From assembly GCF_001719165.1 (NCBI RefSeq), contig NZ_CP017057.1, positions 1,488,001-1,552,000 of the forward strand: 64,000 bases of DNA, given 5' to 3'. A program made the translations under genes and the position numbers. Below the pieces are notes generated by a model that saw only the letters and a program-made list of their open reading frames with translations, did not search any database and was not told the DNA's origin. This stretch comes from Erythrobacter litoralis (lineage in GTDB: Bacteria; Pseudomonadota; Alphaproteobacteria; Sphingomonadales; Sphingomonadaceae). Of the stretch, positions 55,214 to 64,000 are shown in pieces; the first letter of the stretch is position 1; each line of letters begins with the position of its first letter.

Positions 55214-56691
55214 TGGACTTTCCCGCAAGTTTCGCGCTGATCGCGCCCGAACTGGTCCTCGTAGGGACCGGCCTTGCCCTGTTGCTCGTCGCGGCATGGG
55301 CAGGCGACAAGGCGGCGCGGCCCATCACCATTCTCGCCGCGACCGGCCTGTTCGGGGCGGGCTTCCTGCTTGTCCCCGGCCTCCATACCGGCATGGATGG
55401 CCCCGGCACGCTCGCTTTCGGCGGACTGCTCAAGATCGACAGCTTCGCGCTGTTCGCCAAGGCGTTGATCTACCTTGCCGCGATCGCCTGCCTGATGGTC
55501 GCGCCGCGGTTTTTCGACAGTGAGGCGGCGGGCCTCGACCGCGGCATGCGCGCCGAATATCCGGTCCTGGTCGTCTTCGCCGTGCTCGGCATGAGCATCA
55601 TGGTGTCGGCCAACGATTTCATGTCGCTCTATCTCGGGCTCGAACTGAACAGCCTGTCGGCCTATGTCCTGGCCGCGATCCTGAAGCGCAATGCGCATTC
55701 GGGCGAAGCGGGGCTGAAATATTTCGTGCTCGGCGCGCTCGCCTCGGGCATCCTGCTTTACGGGATGAGCCTGCTATACGGGTTCACCGGAGGGACCAGT
55801 TTCGACACGGTGCGCGCCGGTCTTCTGGGCGACCTTACTTATGGCCCGCTCTTCGGGCTGACCTTCGTGCTGGCCGGCCTCGCCTTCAAGATCTCCGCCG
55901 TGCCGTTCCACATGTGGACGCCCGACGTCTACGAAGGCGCGCCGACGCCCGTGACCGCCTTCTTCTCGACCGCACCCAAGGTCGCCGCGATCGGACTGAC
56001 CGCGCGGGTCGTGTTCGACGTGTTCGGCGGGCAGGTCCTCGCCTGGCAGCAGATCGTCATGTTCGCCGCGCTGGCATCGATCATCTTCGGTGCGCTCGGT
56101 GCGATCGGGCAGGAGAACCTCAAGCGGCTGCTCGCCTATTCCTCGATCAACAATGTCGGTTTCATCCTGCTCGGTCTCGCGGTCGCCAGCGAGGCCGGGG
56201 CCTCGGCAATGCTGGTCTACCTGTTCATCTATGTCGCAATGAGCCTTGGCAGCTTCGTCGCGCTGCTGATGCTCAGGAGCGAGGAGGGCGGGCTTTACGA
56301 AACCTTCGGCGACATTCGCGGGCTTTCGGTGACCCAGCCAGCGATCGCGTGGTGTCTTCTGATCTTCATGTTCAGCCTCGCCGGCATCCCGCCACTGCTC
56401 GGCTTCTACAGCAAGTTCGTCGTCTTCCAGGCTACGGTCGATGCCGGCCTCATAGCGTTCGGCGCCATCGCCATCGCGGCGAGCGTCATCGGGGCGTTCT
56501 ACTACATCAAGTTCGTCAAGGTGATGTTCTTCGACGAACCGGTGGGGCTCGTTACCGGCGAGAGCGGAACAGGGCATTGGGCTCTGCTGTTTCTGATGGC
56601 AGCGCTTCTCTCGCCGCTTGGCTATCTCTTGACCCCATCCCTGACCGACCTCGCCGACAAGGCTGCGTCTTCGCTGTTCTTTGCGGTTTGA
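55213..56691 (+). CDS. nuoN: NADH-quinone oxidoreductase subunit N
   Basis: 492-aa antiporter-like subunit closing the complex I genes. Runs are DFMSLYLGLELNSLSAYVLA, KISAVPFHMWTPDVYEGAPT and NLKRLLAYSSINNVGFILLG, plus the broken-helix region GIPPLLGFYSKFVVFQA. birA begins inside its stop codon region, so nuo and birA are translationally coupled. Confidence 0.97.
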   Translation: MDFPASFALIAPELVLVGTGLALLLVAAWAGDKAARPITILAATGLFGAGFLLVPGLHTGMDGPGTLAFGGLLKIDSFALFAKALIYLAAIACLMVAPRFFDSEAAGLDRGMRAEYPVLVVFAVLGMSIMVSANDFMSLYLGLELNSLSAYVLAAILKRNAHSGEAGLKYFVLGALASGILLYGMSLLYGFTGGTSFDTVRAGLLGDLTYGPLFGLTFVLAGLAFKISAVPFHMWTPDVYEGAPTPVTAFFSTAPKVAAIGLTARVVFDVFGGQVLAWQQIVMFAALASIIFGALGAIGQENLKRLLAYSSINNVGFILLGLAVASEAGASAMLVYLFIYVAMSLGSFVALLMLRSEEGGLYETFGDIRGLSVTQPAIAWCLLIFMFSLAGIPPLLGFYSKFVVFQATVDAGLIAFGAIAIAASVIGAFYYIKFVKVMFFDEPVGLVTGESGTGHWALLFLMAALLSPLGYLLTPSLTDLADKAASSLFFAV

Positions 56692-57413
56692 GCGACGCAC
56701 ATTCCATCCGCATTCTGGAGGAGACGGGATCGACCAATGCCGATCTCGCTTCGCTGATCCGCGAGGGCAGGGCGCCTGCCGAGGGCGACTGGCTCATCGC
56801 GCGCAAACAGAATGCCGGACGGGGGCGGCAGGGGCGCGAATGGTTCGATGGATCGGGCAATTTCATGGGCTCGAGCCTCGTCCTGCGGCTCGACAACGAT
56901 CCGCCTCCTGCTTCGCTGAGTTTCGTGGCTGCGCTTGCGGTCCATGATGCGGCCGCCGGCGCCGTCGGCAAGACGGACGATCTTGAGTTAAAATGGCCCA
57001 ATGACGTGCTGCTATCCGGCGGAAAGCTGTCGGGCATATTGCTTGAAATGGTCGGGCGGCATGTCATCGTGGGGATCGGCGTGAACCTCGCCCGCGCGCC
57101 GGATCTGCCGGAAAGAAGTACCGCCGCCATCGCGGATCATGCGCCTGCACCATCGCCCGAAGACTTCGCCCGCAGCCTTGCCGAGGCCTTCGCTTCGCGC
57201 CTCGCCGAATGGCGAAGCGAGGGTCTGTCAGTAACGCTGCAGCGCTTTCTCGCGCTTTCGATCTATGCTCCCGGATCGCACCTGCGCGTTCATGACGGCG
57301 AGGGCGAGGCGGTCGAAGGACGCTTCGCCGGGCTGGAGACGAGCGACGGAGCGCTGCGTCTGCGCTTGGCGGATGGATCGGAACGTGTCATTCGCGCGGG
57401 CGACGTGGACTAG
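56688..57413 (+). CDS. birA: Biotin--[acetyl-CoA-carboxylase] ligase, without HTH domain
   Basis: 241-aa class I biotin protein ligase. TTG start (TTGAGCGACGCA) overlaps the nuoN stop by 4 bases. The ATP/biotin loop is NAGRGRQGREWF; the catalytic region is LKWPNDVLLSGGKLSGILLE and VVGIGVNL-like VGIGVNLARAP. The C-terminal SH3-like cap (about 190-241) is present. It lacks the N-terminal winged helix of E. coli BirA, so it is a ligase only and not a repressor. Loads biotin on carboxylase carrier proteins. Confidence 0.95.
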   Translation: MSDAHSIRILEETGSTNADLASLIREGRAPAEGDWLIARKQNAGRGRQGREWFDGSGNFMGSSLVLRLDNDPPPASLSFVAALAVHDAAAGAVGKTDDLELKWPNDVLLSGGKLSGILLEMVGRHVIVGIGVNLARAPDLPERSTAAIADHAPAPSPEDFARSLAEAFASRLAEWRSEGLSVTLQRFLALSIYAPGSHLRVHDGEGEAVEGRFAGLETSDGALRLRLADGSERVIRAGDVD

Positions 57414-57431
57414 GAAGAGGCCGGAAAACCC

Positions 57432-58223
57432 ATGCTGCTCGCCGCCGATGTCGGAAACACCAATGTCGTCTTCGCCCTGTTTGACGGGGAGGGCGCCGCG
57501 CGCAAGGTGCGTGCGCGCTGGCGCATCGCAACCGATCCGCGGCGCACCGGCGACGAATACGCGGTCTGGCTGCTGCAGCTTCTCAAGATCGAAGGGGTCG
57601 AACGCTCCGACATCACGCAGATCATCTTCGCCTCGGTCGTGCCGCGCGCCGACCATAACCTGACGGTCCTTGCCCAGAAATATTTCGGCCTCACGCCGCT
57701 TTTCGCGGGGCAGGGGGCGGCGCGCTGGCGGTTCGAGATCGACGTCGATCAGCCTTCCTCGCTCGGTGCCGATCGCGCGCTCAACATCCTTGCCGCGCAT
57801 CACAAATATGGCGGCGACCTGATCGTGATCGATTTCGGTACCGCGACCAAGTTCGAAGCGATCGATTTCAACGGCACCTACAAGGGCGGCTCGATCGCCC
57901 CGGGGATCAACCTTTCGCTCGACGCATTGGTCGGCAAGACAGCAAAGCTCCCGCGGATCGCGATCCGGGCGCCCGACACCACCAGCGTGATCGGCCGCAA
58001 CACCGAAGACCAGATGCTGATCGGCGTGTTCTGGGGCTATGTCGCGATGATGGAAGGGCTGGTCGAACGCATGCGGGCCGAGATCGGTCGCCCTGCAAAG
58101 ATCGTCGCCACAGGCGGGCTCGCGATCCTGTTCGACGAGGCGACCGACATGTTCGACCATGTCGATGCCGACCTTACAATCGAAGGGCTCGGCATTCTCG
58201 CCGAACAGACCGAGCAAGGCTGA
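57432..58223 (+). CDS. coaX: Type III pantothenate kinase
   Basis: 263-aa ASKHA-fold kinase: first step of coenzyme A synthesis, pantothenate to 4'-phosphopantothenate. The phosphate-1 motif is [15 protein letters not shown], catalytic/base motif [17 protein letters not shown], and phosphate-2 motif [34 protein letters not shown] is the usual pantothenate-binding run. Starts 18 bases after birA with GGAAGAGG upstream. CoaX is the enzyme type that needs a monovalent cation and is not feedback-inhibited by CoA. Confidence 0.95.
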   Translation: MLLAADVGNTNVVFALFDGEGAARKVRARWRIATDPRRTGDEYAVWLLQLLKIEGVERSDITQIIFASVVPRADHNLTVLAQKYFGLTPLFAGQGAARWRFEIDVDQPSSLGADRALNILAAHHKYGGDLIVIDFGTATKFEAIDFNGTYKGGSIAPGINLSLDALVGKTAKLPRIAIRAPDTTSVIGRNTEDQMLIGVFWGYVAMMEGLVERMRAEIGRPAKIVATGGLAILFDEATDMFDHVDADLTIEGLGILAEQTEQG

Positions 58224-58238
58224 GGATTTTACGTAGAC

Positions 58239-59888
58239 ATGGACAAGAATTTCAGACCTCAGGACGAATTGCTCTTCCTCGCCCTCGGCGGATCGGGCGA
58301 GATCGGGATGAACGTCAATCTCTACGGCTGCGAAGGTAAGTGGCTGATGGTCGATCTCGGCATGACCTTTTCGGGCGGCGAATACCCTGGGGTCGATCTC
58401 GTCTTTGCCGATCTCGAATTCATCGAGGATCGCCGCAAGGACCTTCTGGGGATCGTCCTCACCCACGCGCATGAGGATCATATCGGCGCGGTCCCCTATT
58501 TCGCAGGCGATCTTGGCGTCCCGCTTTACGCGACGCCCTTCACTGCCGATCTCGTCGCGCGCAAGCTTGAGGAAGCGGGCTTGCTCGGAGAAGTCGAAAT
58601 CAACATCATCGAGGAAGATCACGGGCAGATCGAGCTCGGGCCTTTCAAGATCACCTATCTCCCGCTCGCCCATTCGATCGCCGAAGGCAACGCGCTGCTG
58701 ATCGACACCCCGCATGGCCGTGTCTTCCACACCGGGGACTGGAAACTGGACGAGGACCCGATCATCGGCGAGCCAACGACCGAGGCGGAATTGCGCGCGA
58801 TCGGTGAGGAAGGCGTGCTCGCGCTCGTTTGCGATTCGACCAATGTCTTCAACCCGAACCCTTCGGGCTCCGAAGGCGCGGTGCACAAGGCACTTATGGA
58901 GGAGGTCGCGCGCCATTCCGGCAAGCGCGTTCTGGTCACCACTTTCGCGAGCAACGTCGCCCGGCTCCAGACCCTCGGCGAGGTCGCGCGCGAGACCGGG
59001 CGGCGGGTCTGCGTCGCGGGCCGTTCGCTCGACCGGATCATCGAGGTTGCGCAGGACAACGGCTATCTCGAGGACTTTCCGGAAACGGTCGATTTCGACA
59101 CCGCGATGGGCCTGCCGAGGGGCGAAGTGCTCATCCTTGCGACCGGCGGGCAGGGTGAACCTCGCGCGGCTCTGTCGCGGATCGCCGAAGGTAACCACCC
59201 GCTCGAACTCGCAAGTGGGGACGTCGTATTGTTCTCCTCGCGCCAGATCCCCGGCAACGAGATCGCGATCGGCAAGGTCCAGAACCAGCTCGCCGCGCGC
59301 GGGATCACGATGGTGACAGACCGGCAGAGCCTCATCCACGTCTCGGGCCACCCGGGGCGCCCCGAACTCGAAGCGCTCTATTCATGGCTCCGCCCGCACG
59401 TGCTGGTCCCGGTCCACGGCGAGATGAAGCATATGGTCGAGCAGGCGCGGCTCGGGAAGGAATGCCAGATCCCGAAAGCGGTCGTGCAGTCGAATGGCGA
59501 CATCGTTCGTCTTGCGCCGGGTGACCCGGGCCGGCTCGCCCAGGTGCGCAACGGTCGCCTCGTTCTCGACGGTGACATCATCGCTCCGTCAGATGGCGAC
59601 GCGGTCGTCATGCGTCGCCGGATTGCGCATGAAGGGGTGCTGATCGTCGTCCTCGTCCCTGGCGAAACCCCGCTGATCGAGGCGATCGGCCTGCCGCTCG
59701 ACGAAGACATGGCGGATTTCGTAGCCGAGGCGCAGGAAGATATCCTGAAGGCCGTCGGCAGGCTCAAGGGCAAGGATGCGCGCGATCTCGCGGCAATCCA
59801 CGAAGCCGCGCGTCTTGCCGCTCGCCGGGCCGCGCAACGCTGGTCGGGCAAGAAGCCGCAGGTCCGCGTGCTCATGCCGGGGGCCTGA
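58239..59888 (+). CDS. rnj: Ribonuclease J
   Basis: 549-aa metallo-beta-lactamase/beta-CASP RNase. The zinc motif HAHEDH (His76, His78, Asp80, His81) lies in LTHAHEDHIGAVPYF, then PLAHSIAEGNALLIDTPHGR with VFHTGDWKLD, and the beta-CASP run SRQIPGNEIAIGKVQNQLAA and SGHPGRPELEALYSWLRPHV. Has both 5'-3' exonuclease and endonuclease activity in the family. It acts in mRNA decay and rRNA maturation beside RNase E (23651-26482), the dual set usual in alphaproteobacteria. Start ATG 58239 after GAGGAT. The gene order nuoN-birA-coaX-rnj is typical. Confidence 0.95.
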   Translation: MDKNFRPQDELLFLALGGSGEIGMNVNLYGCEGKWLMVDLGMTFSGGEYPGVDLVFADLEFIEDRRKDLLGIVLTHAHEDHIGAVPYFAGDLGVPLYATPFTADLVARKLEEAGLLGEVEINIIEEDHGQIELGPFKITYLPLAHSIAEGNALLIDTPHGRVFHTGDWKLDEDPIIGEPTTEAELRAIGEEGVLALVCDSTNVFNPNPSGSEGAVHKALMEEVARHSGKRVLVTTFASNVARLQTLGEVARETGRRVCVAGRSLDRIIEVAQDNGYLEDFPETVDFDTAMGLPRGEVLILATGGQGEPRAALSRIAEGNHPLELASGDVVLFSSRQIPGNEIAIGKVQNQLAARGITMVTDRQSLIHVSGHPGRPELEALYSWLRPHVLVPVHGEMKHMVEQARLGKECQIPKAVVQSNGDIVRLAPGDPGRLAQVRNGRLVLDGDIIAPSDGDAVVMRRRIAHEGVLIVVLVPGETPLIEAIGLPLDEDMADFVAEAQEDILKAVGRLKGKDARDLAAIHEAARLAARRAAQRWSGKKPQVRVLMPGA

Positions 59889-59893
59889 GCGCG

Positions 59894-60178
59894 ATGGAAT
59901 GGACCTCAATCCTCGCGATCTATTTCCTGGTCTGGATCGCGACTGCTTTCGTGATGCTGCCTTTCGGCGTGCGCACCGCCGAGGAAGAAGGCGCGGAACG
60001 GGTGCCGGGCCAGGCTGAGAGCGCCCCGGTCAATTTCCGTCCCCGCCGGCTCGCATTGCGCGCGACGGCGCTGGCTGCGGTTCTGACGGGTATCTATGTC
60101 CTCAATTACGAGCAGGGCTGGATCACTGCGGAGGACATCGATCTGATGCCTGAGCCACCCGCCGACCTGCAGCGCTAA
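59894..60178 (+). CDS. DUF1467 family membrane protein
   Basis: 94 aa, two TM helices (about 5-23, SILAIYFLVWIATAFVMLPF, and 54-72, LRATALAAVLTGIYVLNYEQ) around a loop with GVRTAEEEGAERVPGQAESAP. This is the DUF1467 pattern; such genes regularly follow rnj in alphaproteobacteria. Function unknown. ATG 59894 is 5 bases after the rnj stop, so it is in the same operon. The TAA overlaps the convergent coiled-coil gene's stop by 3 bases. Confidence 0.88.
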   Translation: MEWTSILAIYFLVWIATAFVMLPFGVRTAEEEGAERVPGQAESAPVNFRPRRLALRATALAAVLTGIYVLNYEQGWITAEDIDLMPEPPADLQR

Positions 60179-62758
60179 TCGCGGAAGCGCTCTATCGCCT
60201 GGGCGAGCACGACGTAGAGTTTGCCGGCATCCGACCCAAGCACCGTGACCCCCAACGCATTGCCGTCCCGGGTCGAGAGCATTGCTCGTAACATCGCTTC
60301 GAAATCGTGGATGTAGCGCGCGACCGCTGCCTTGAAATCCTCATCTGTCTGATAGAGTTCGGTGATGCGTCTTGCCTCGCCCCCATCGATCAGGCGCACA
60401 GCGCGGCGAGTGAAAATGCCGCGATCGCCCTTGAGATAGGCGTCCCACGAGGAATCGGTCACTTCGGTCGACAGCGCCGAGGCAATGTCGATCGACGCTG
60501 AATTGAGGCTGTCGGTAATCAGCGCCATGCGCCGCGCGAAATCGTTGTTGACCTTCTCCTCGGCCAGTTCGCGCGCACGGGCGACCCGCTGTTCCAGATT
60601 GCCTGCGAGCTCGTTGACCCGGGCGAGCTGGTCGCGCAGCTGCGCCGCAGCCTCGCGCCCGACGCCGGAAGCATGGGCCGCGGCCTGCTCGATCCTGCTG
60701 ATCGTCTCGGAGCTTTCGCTGCGCAGACTGCGCTCGAGCGCGGTGACAGCCTGTTCGCCCATTTCCCTGGCGAGCTGTTCGAGCCGCTCACGGGCACCCT
60801 CATCGAGGGTTCGGAATGCCGCCTCGGTCGCGGTGCGAAGTTCGTCGAGGCTGGTGCGAAGCCGATCCTGGCTCTCGCCTCCGAGGCGGCCACTCTCTTC
60901 GACCAGTCGCTCAAATCCGCCGCGCAGGCCGCCGAGCCGCGCAAGCGTGTCTTCCGACTGTTCCGCCAGTTTCTCGGCCAGCTGCCCGATGGAAGCTTCG
61001 GCCGCGTCGATCTCGCCCTGGGTCTTCACGAGATAGTCCGACAGTTCGCTTCCATGTCCCTTGGCGGACAGCATCAGATCACCGATCGCTTCGGCACGCT
61101 GCTCGACCGAGGCGAGGCCACCGGTCGCGACTTCGATCGCCTCGGGCAGGTCCTCGCGTGCGTGGCGCGCGCCGGACTGGATGATTTCGAGCAGGCGAAT
61201 CCCCGCATCGGTCAACTCGGCGAGCTGTTTTTTCGGTTTCGGCGAGTTCGCGCCGACGTTCGGCCAATTGCTGGCCAAGCGCACCGATACCACTGCCGAG
61301 GGTCTCACGGGTGGTCTGCGATTGCTGGGCGATCTCGCCGATCAGGTTGCCGAGCCGCTCCACCTCGGCCGTCATGTCACGACCATGGGCGACGAGTTTC
61401 TCGGTTTCTTCCACCTGCGCTTCGCGGCGCTGTGCGATGGCTTCATCAAGATCGGCAAGCCGCTGGGCAAGCACTTCGCTGGCCTGCGATTCGCGGGTCT
61501 CGAATTCGTCCTGCCGGCGCCGCATTTCTTCCATGAAACGCCGGTCACGGATTTCGAGCCGGTCGTCGAAGCGCCCGGCTTCCTCGTGCAGTTCCTTGAG
61601 CCGTTGGCGCGCGGCTTCCATCGCCTGCCTGTCGAGCCCTTCGACGGTGGCGATGGTCTCCGCGATCTCATCATGCAGACGCTCTTTCGCCTCGCGCAGC
61701 CGCGTCAGGGCCGCGTCCTCGCCATCGCGCAGACTTGCCGATGCGGTCTCGGTTTCCTCGCGCAGCGCGGCGACACGCTCACGCAATGCAGCGAGCGCCC
61801 TGCCTTCGGTTTCCTCAAGCGTTTCGCGATAGGATCCCGCTTCCTCGCTCAGCGCCGCGAAGCGGCCGGCGGCCAGCTGTTCGATTGCCGAAAGCTGTTC
61901 CTCGAAGTCTGCCAGTGTTTCCCCGACCTTCTTGCCGAGTGCCGCGACCTGGCTGGCGCTTGCCGAACCGAACTGGTTGAGCCTTTCGAAACCGCCGACG
62001 AGCGCGTCGAGCTGCGCCTGTGCGGTTCGCCCTGCATTGCCGACCTGGTTTGATACATCGCGCGCCGAATTGGCGATGACCGGGAGGTCGTCACGGAGCC
62101 GATTCATATTGGCAAGCGCGGTCTCGCTGGCCGAGCCGATCGCTTCGACCTGCGCTCCATTGTCGGTGATCAGCTGCTGCAGCTCGCCCGCGTGGCTCGA
62201 AATCCGTTCGCTTGCGATACGGCCTAGCGATTCCAGCTCACGCGATTGCGCGGCCAGAAATTCGCGAGCCAGGCTGAGTTCGCGATTGACGACCCCAAGC
62301 CTCTCTTCGAGCTGGGCGCTCTCACGGCTGAGCATCGCGGCGGAGCTGGCGAAGCGTTTCGCTTCGGCCCGCGAATTGCGCATTGCGATGAGATAGGCGA
62401 CGCCGATGAGAAGCACCGGAACCGACCAGTCGATGATCCAGCGGGTCCATTCGGTGGGCGGGGCGGAGGCGGCGGTCGAGAGTTCGTCTCTTAGGGCCCA
62501 GCCGTAAAAGGCGCTCCACCCAAAAACAGCCAGGCCGGCGAGCAGCGGGCCGACCCAGCCAAAACGGACAGGCGGCGAAGCGGCAATGCCGTCGTCCTCT
62601 TCCGGCTGTGCCCAGCTATCGTCGTTCTCATCTTCTGTGGGCAAGGCCGTGTCTTCTTCGCCCTTGCTCTCGGAAGGGAGAGACTTTTGCGCCGCATCGT
62701 TCGGTTCCTGCGGGCCTGCGCCCCGGCCGATCGCTCTGATATGATGACCACCCGACAT
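60175..62758 (-). pseudogene. Long coiled-coil membrane protein gene split by a frameshift (as sequenced)
   Basis: The two halves make one protein of about 860 aa. Upstream half: ATG 62758, an acidic first 60 residues, two TM helices (about 66-86 and 104-124), then heptad-rich alpha-helix (SREEAKRFASS-like, RLKELHEEAGRFDDRLEIRD). At the A6 tract (plus strand 61228-61233) the reading shifts: one frame goes on to Arg/Pro-rich nonsense until 61079, the other goes on in good coding sequence KQLAELTDAGIRLLEIIQSG to the TAG at 60175, with a globular C-terminal part (SSWDAYLKGDRGIFTRRAVR). Removing one A from the tract restores a continuous gene. Function unknown; similar to anonymous coiled-coil ATPase-like proteins of sphingomonads. 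Confidence 0.75.
61228..61233 (-). other. A6 homopolymer at the frameshift point
   Basis: Six A residues on the coding (minus) strand in GAAACCG-AAAAAA-CAGCTC. With five A the frames join as GAA ACC GAA AAA CAG CTC GCC GAG (E-T-E-K-Q-L-A-E), a natural heptad continuation. It may be a true mutation, an assembly or sequencing error, or a slippage site. Confidence 0.7.
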
Positions 62759-62826
62759 AGACAATCAATACCATACCCGGTGACATGATAAACCCCGCTT
62801 TAACTCCATCGCGGATAAGAGGGGGC

Positions 62827-63138
62827 ATGGCGTATGAAAGCGGTGCCCTGGATGCGACGATCGCGGCGGCAGCGGGAGATGATTCCGCGCTGATGGGGGA
62901 ACTGCGCAAGGCCTTTCTCGACAGCGCCGCGCGCCAGCTCGACCTGCTGCGGCGTTCGCGCTGCGATGGAAACTGGAATGTCGCCGCGATGCGTCTCAAG
63001 GGGCTGGCAGCGAGCTTCCATGCTCAGGACTTGCTGGGAGCAGCCGAGAACGCGCTTGCGTCGGCACCGGGCGATCCTGCTGCTATCCGCGAAATCGACA
63101 AGGTGATCGCCAGATTTTCGGGTCGCTCCGACGCCTGA
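62827..63138 (+). CDS. Hpt-domain-like protein lacking the phospho-acceptor histidine
   Basis: 103 aa with ATG 62827 preceded by AAGAGG; an in-frame ATG at 62785 has a poorer site. The helical bundle pattern fits an Hpt domain, and the signature, normally H-x-L-K-G, reads Met55-Arg-Leu-Lys58-Gly59 (NVAAMRLKGLAASFHA). The usual phosphorylated His is replaced by Met, while the Lys-Gly that bind the response regulator remain. It could act as a scaffold or inhibitor, or His65 nearby may have taken over. Divergent from the coiled-coil gene across 68 bases. Confidence 0.65.
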   Translation: MAYESGALDATIAAAAGDDSALMGELRKAFLDSAARQLDLLRRSRCDGNWNVAAMRLKGLAASFHAQDLLGAAENALASAPGDPAAIREIDKVIARFSGRSDA

Positions 63139-63229
63139 TCTGTCCATAATCGCGACGAACCGCACGCCGCGCGCTTGAAGCGGGGCGGGACAGGGGCGTA
63201 GCGAGGTCCCTTCACGGTCCGGGGACATC

Positions 63230-64000
63230 ATGGTTCGCACAGCCCTTCTGGCAGCTCTCGATGAAAGCGAAGAAGGCGGCTTGCGCGCTGAACTGGCGCT
63301 CGGCGGGCGGAGCGTGCTTGCCTGGCAGTGCGAGGCGGTGCGCTCGCTGGGTTGCGAAAAGGTCGTTTGCCTGATCCGCAGGTTGGGCGAGGAGATCATC
63401 GCTCTCCAGCGCGCTGTCGAAGCCGATGGCGGCGAATTCCATGCGGTGCGCTCAGGACTGCAATTGCCCGGCCTGATCAAGGCCGAGGATGAACTGGTCG
63501 TGATGCTCGACGGGCTGATCGCCGAGCGCGGCGCCATCGAAGCCGTTGCTTGCCAGGATGGAGCTCTGCTGAAGGGTGTCGCGACCATCGCCGCCAGTCA
63601 CCCGCTGGCGCAAAGCTGTCCGCAGGCTTTCGAACGGATAGACCGCGAACGCAGCTGGGCAGGGCTGATAGTGATGCGAGCGGCACCAGTGCAACAACTT
63701 GCGGATCTGCCCGGAGATGGTTCGACCGTTTCGCTTCTCCTGCGCCTAGCCCTGCAGGCGGGCACGCCGTGCCGCGAGATCGGTGTCGAAGCGCTGGCGG
63801 AGGGCGATTGGCTGCTCGCGACCTCGAGCGAGGTGCTGGAGGCGCGCGAACAGGTGCTGATCGACCGTACTCTGGACGAGACCCCCTGGAGTGGACCCGG
63901 GCGCGCGCTGGCGCAGGAGATCGCCCGGCGCATCGCGCCAAGAGGACTCGCCATCGGTCCGCTTGCCGGAGCCGGATTGGCGGCGCTTCTCATGGTTCTG
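63230..64000 (+). CDS. Nucleotidyltransferase-like protein, probably fused to a CDP-alcohol phosphatidyltransferase (3' end cut by window)
   Basis: 257 codons without a stop from ATG 63230 to the window end. The N-terminal about 210 residues have the layout of a MobA/IspD-like nucleotidyltransferase: VLAWQCEAVRSLGCEKVVCL and a VVMLDGLIAE acidic motif, but the usual LAAGxGxR loop is degenerate (LLAALDESEEGGLRAELALG). Near residue 215 a linker leads to AREQVLIDRTLDETPWSGP and ARRIAPRGLAIGPLAGAGLA, reminiscent of the junction in bifunctional cytidylyltransferase/CDP-alcohol phosphotransferases, followed by hydrophobic sequence. The end of the gene is outside the window, so the fusion is inference. 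Confidence 0.6.
   Translation, partial: MVRTALLAALDESEEGGLRAELALGGRSVLAWQCEAVRSLGCEKVVCLIRRLGEEIIALQRAVEADGGEFHAVRSGLQLPGLIKAEDELVVMLDGLIAERGAIEAVACQDGALLKGVATIAASHPLAQSCPQAFERIDRERSWAGLIVMRAAPVQQLADLPGDGSTVSLLLRLALQAGTPCREIGVEALAEGDWLLATSSEVLEAREQVLIDRTLDETPWSGPGRALAQEIARRIAPRGLAIGPLAGAGLAALLMVL

Noticed and set aside
41255..56691. Possible missing or split complex I gene
   Set aside because: All fourteen subunits A, B, C, D, E, F, G, H, I, J, K, L, M and N are present in standard order, each complete.
61079..61226. Continuation of the upstream half of the coiled-coil protein beyond the A6 tract
   Set aside because: Encodes Arg/Pro-rich sequence without heptads, the usual appearance of an out-of-frame read in this genome, while the other frame holds the coiled coil.

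Overview
The window is high-GC, densely packed chromosomal DNA that looks like an alphaproteobacterium of the order Sphingomonadales, most likely Erythrobacteraceae (Erythrobacter/Porphyrobacter-like). This rests on the exosortase-A (XrtA) exopolysaccharide locus, the nuoA-N / birA / coaX / RNase J / DUF1467 order typical of alphaproteobacteria, an RNase E with a large acidic insert, and coexistence of RNase E and RNase J. No tRNA, rRNA, CRISPR array, transposase or prophage gene was found.

Layout. (1) 1-14671, + strand: an XrtA-type polysaccharide/protein-sorting locus: acyl-CoA ligase (cut by the window edge), PLP decarboxylase, outer-membrane export lipoprotein, chain-length determinant, tyrosine autokinase-like ATPase, outer-membrane beta-barrel, XrtA-associated ATPase, polysaccharide deacetylase, FemAB-like protein, glycosyltransferase, exosortase A and an asparagine-synthase-like amidotransferase. 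Right after it lies an RpfF-type crotonase (14880-15806) keeping both catalytic glutamates, which suggests diffusible-fatty-acid signalling next to an EPS locus. (2) 15803-19128: zapE, a hotdog thioesterase and a solitary sdhB on the minus strand, then an SDR. (3) 19173-23551: an unusual cassette of two paralogous D-Ala-D-Ala-ligase-like ATP-grasp genes (minus) on either side of a PLP-dependent fold-type-I enzyme (plus), followed by a METTL7/UbiE-like methyltransferase. Upstream regions of the two ATP-grasp genes share a short motif. I do not know a described pathway for it; it is the best candidate here for a new system. (4) 23651-41147: housekeeping genes: rne with a long leader, N-acetylmuramoyl-L-alanine amidase, PBP1A, a periplasmic peroxiredoxin, prfB, a lipoprotein, an exported methyltransferase, a flavin oxidoreductase with a C-terminal Cys cluster, a 2-hydroxyacid dehydrogenase, an SH3 protein, a 47-aa lipoprotein, thiolase, coniferyl-aldehyde-type dehydrogenase and a beta-propeller-like protein. 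(5) 41255-60178: the 14 nuo genes (complex I) with three extra small membrane-protein genes inside, then birA, coaX, rnj and DUF1467. (6) 60175-64000: a long coiled-coil membrane protein gene split by a frameshift at an A6 tract, an Hpt-like protein without its phospho-acceptor His, and a partial nucleotidyltransferase-like gene running off the end.

How it fits together: the first third builds, chain-length-controls, modifies and exports a polysaccharide and sorts surface proteins to it; the RpfF homologue could couple this to cell density. The middle holds cell-envelope and RNA-processing functions. The last third is respiratory complex I followed by cofactor genes (biotin ligase, pantothenate kinase) and RNase J in tight, overlapping operons. 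All family assignments come from reading motifs; no database search was run.
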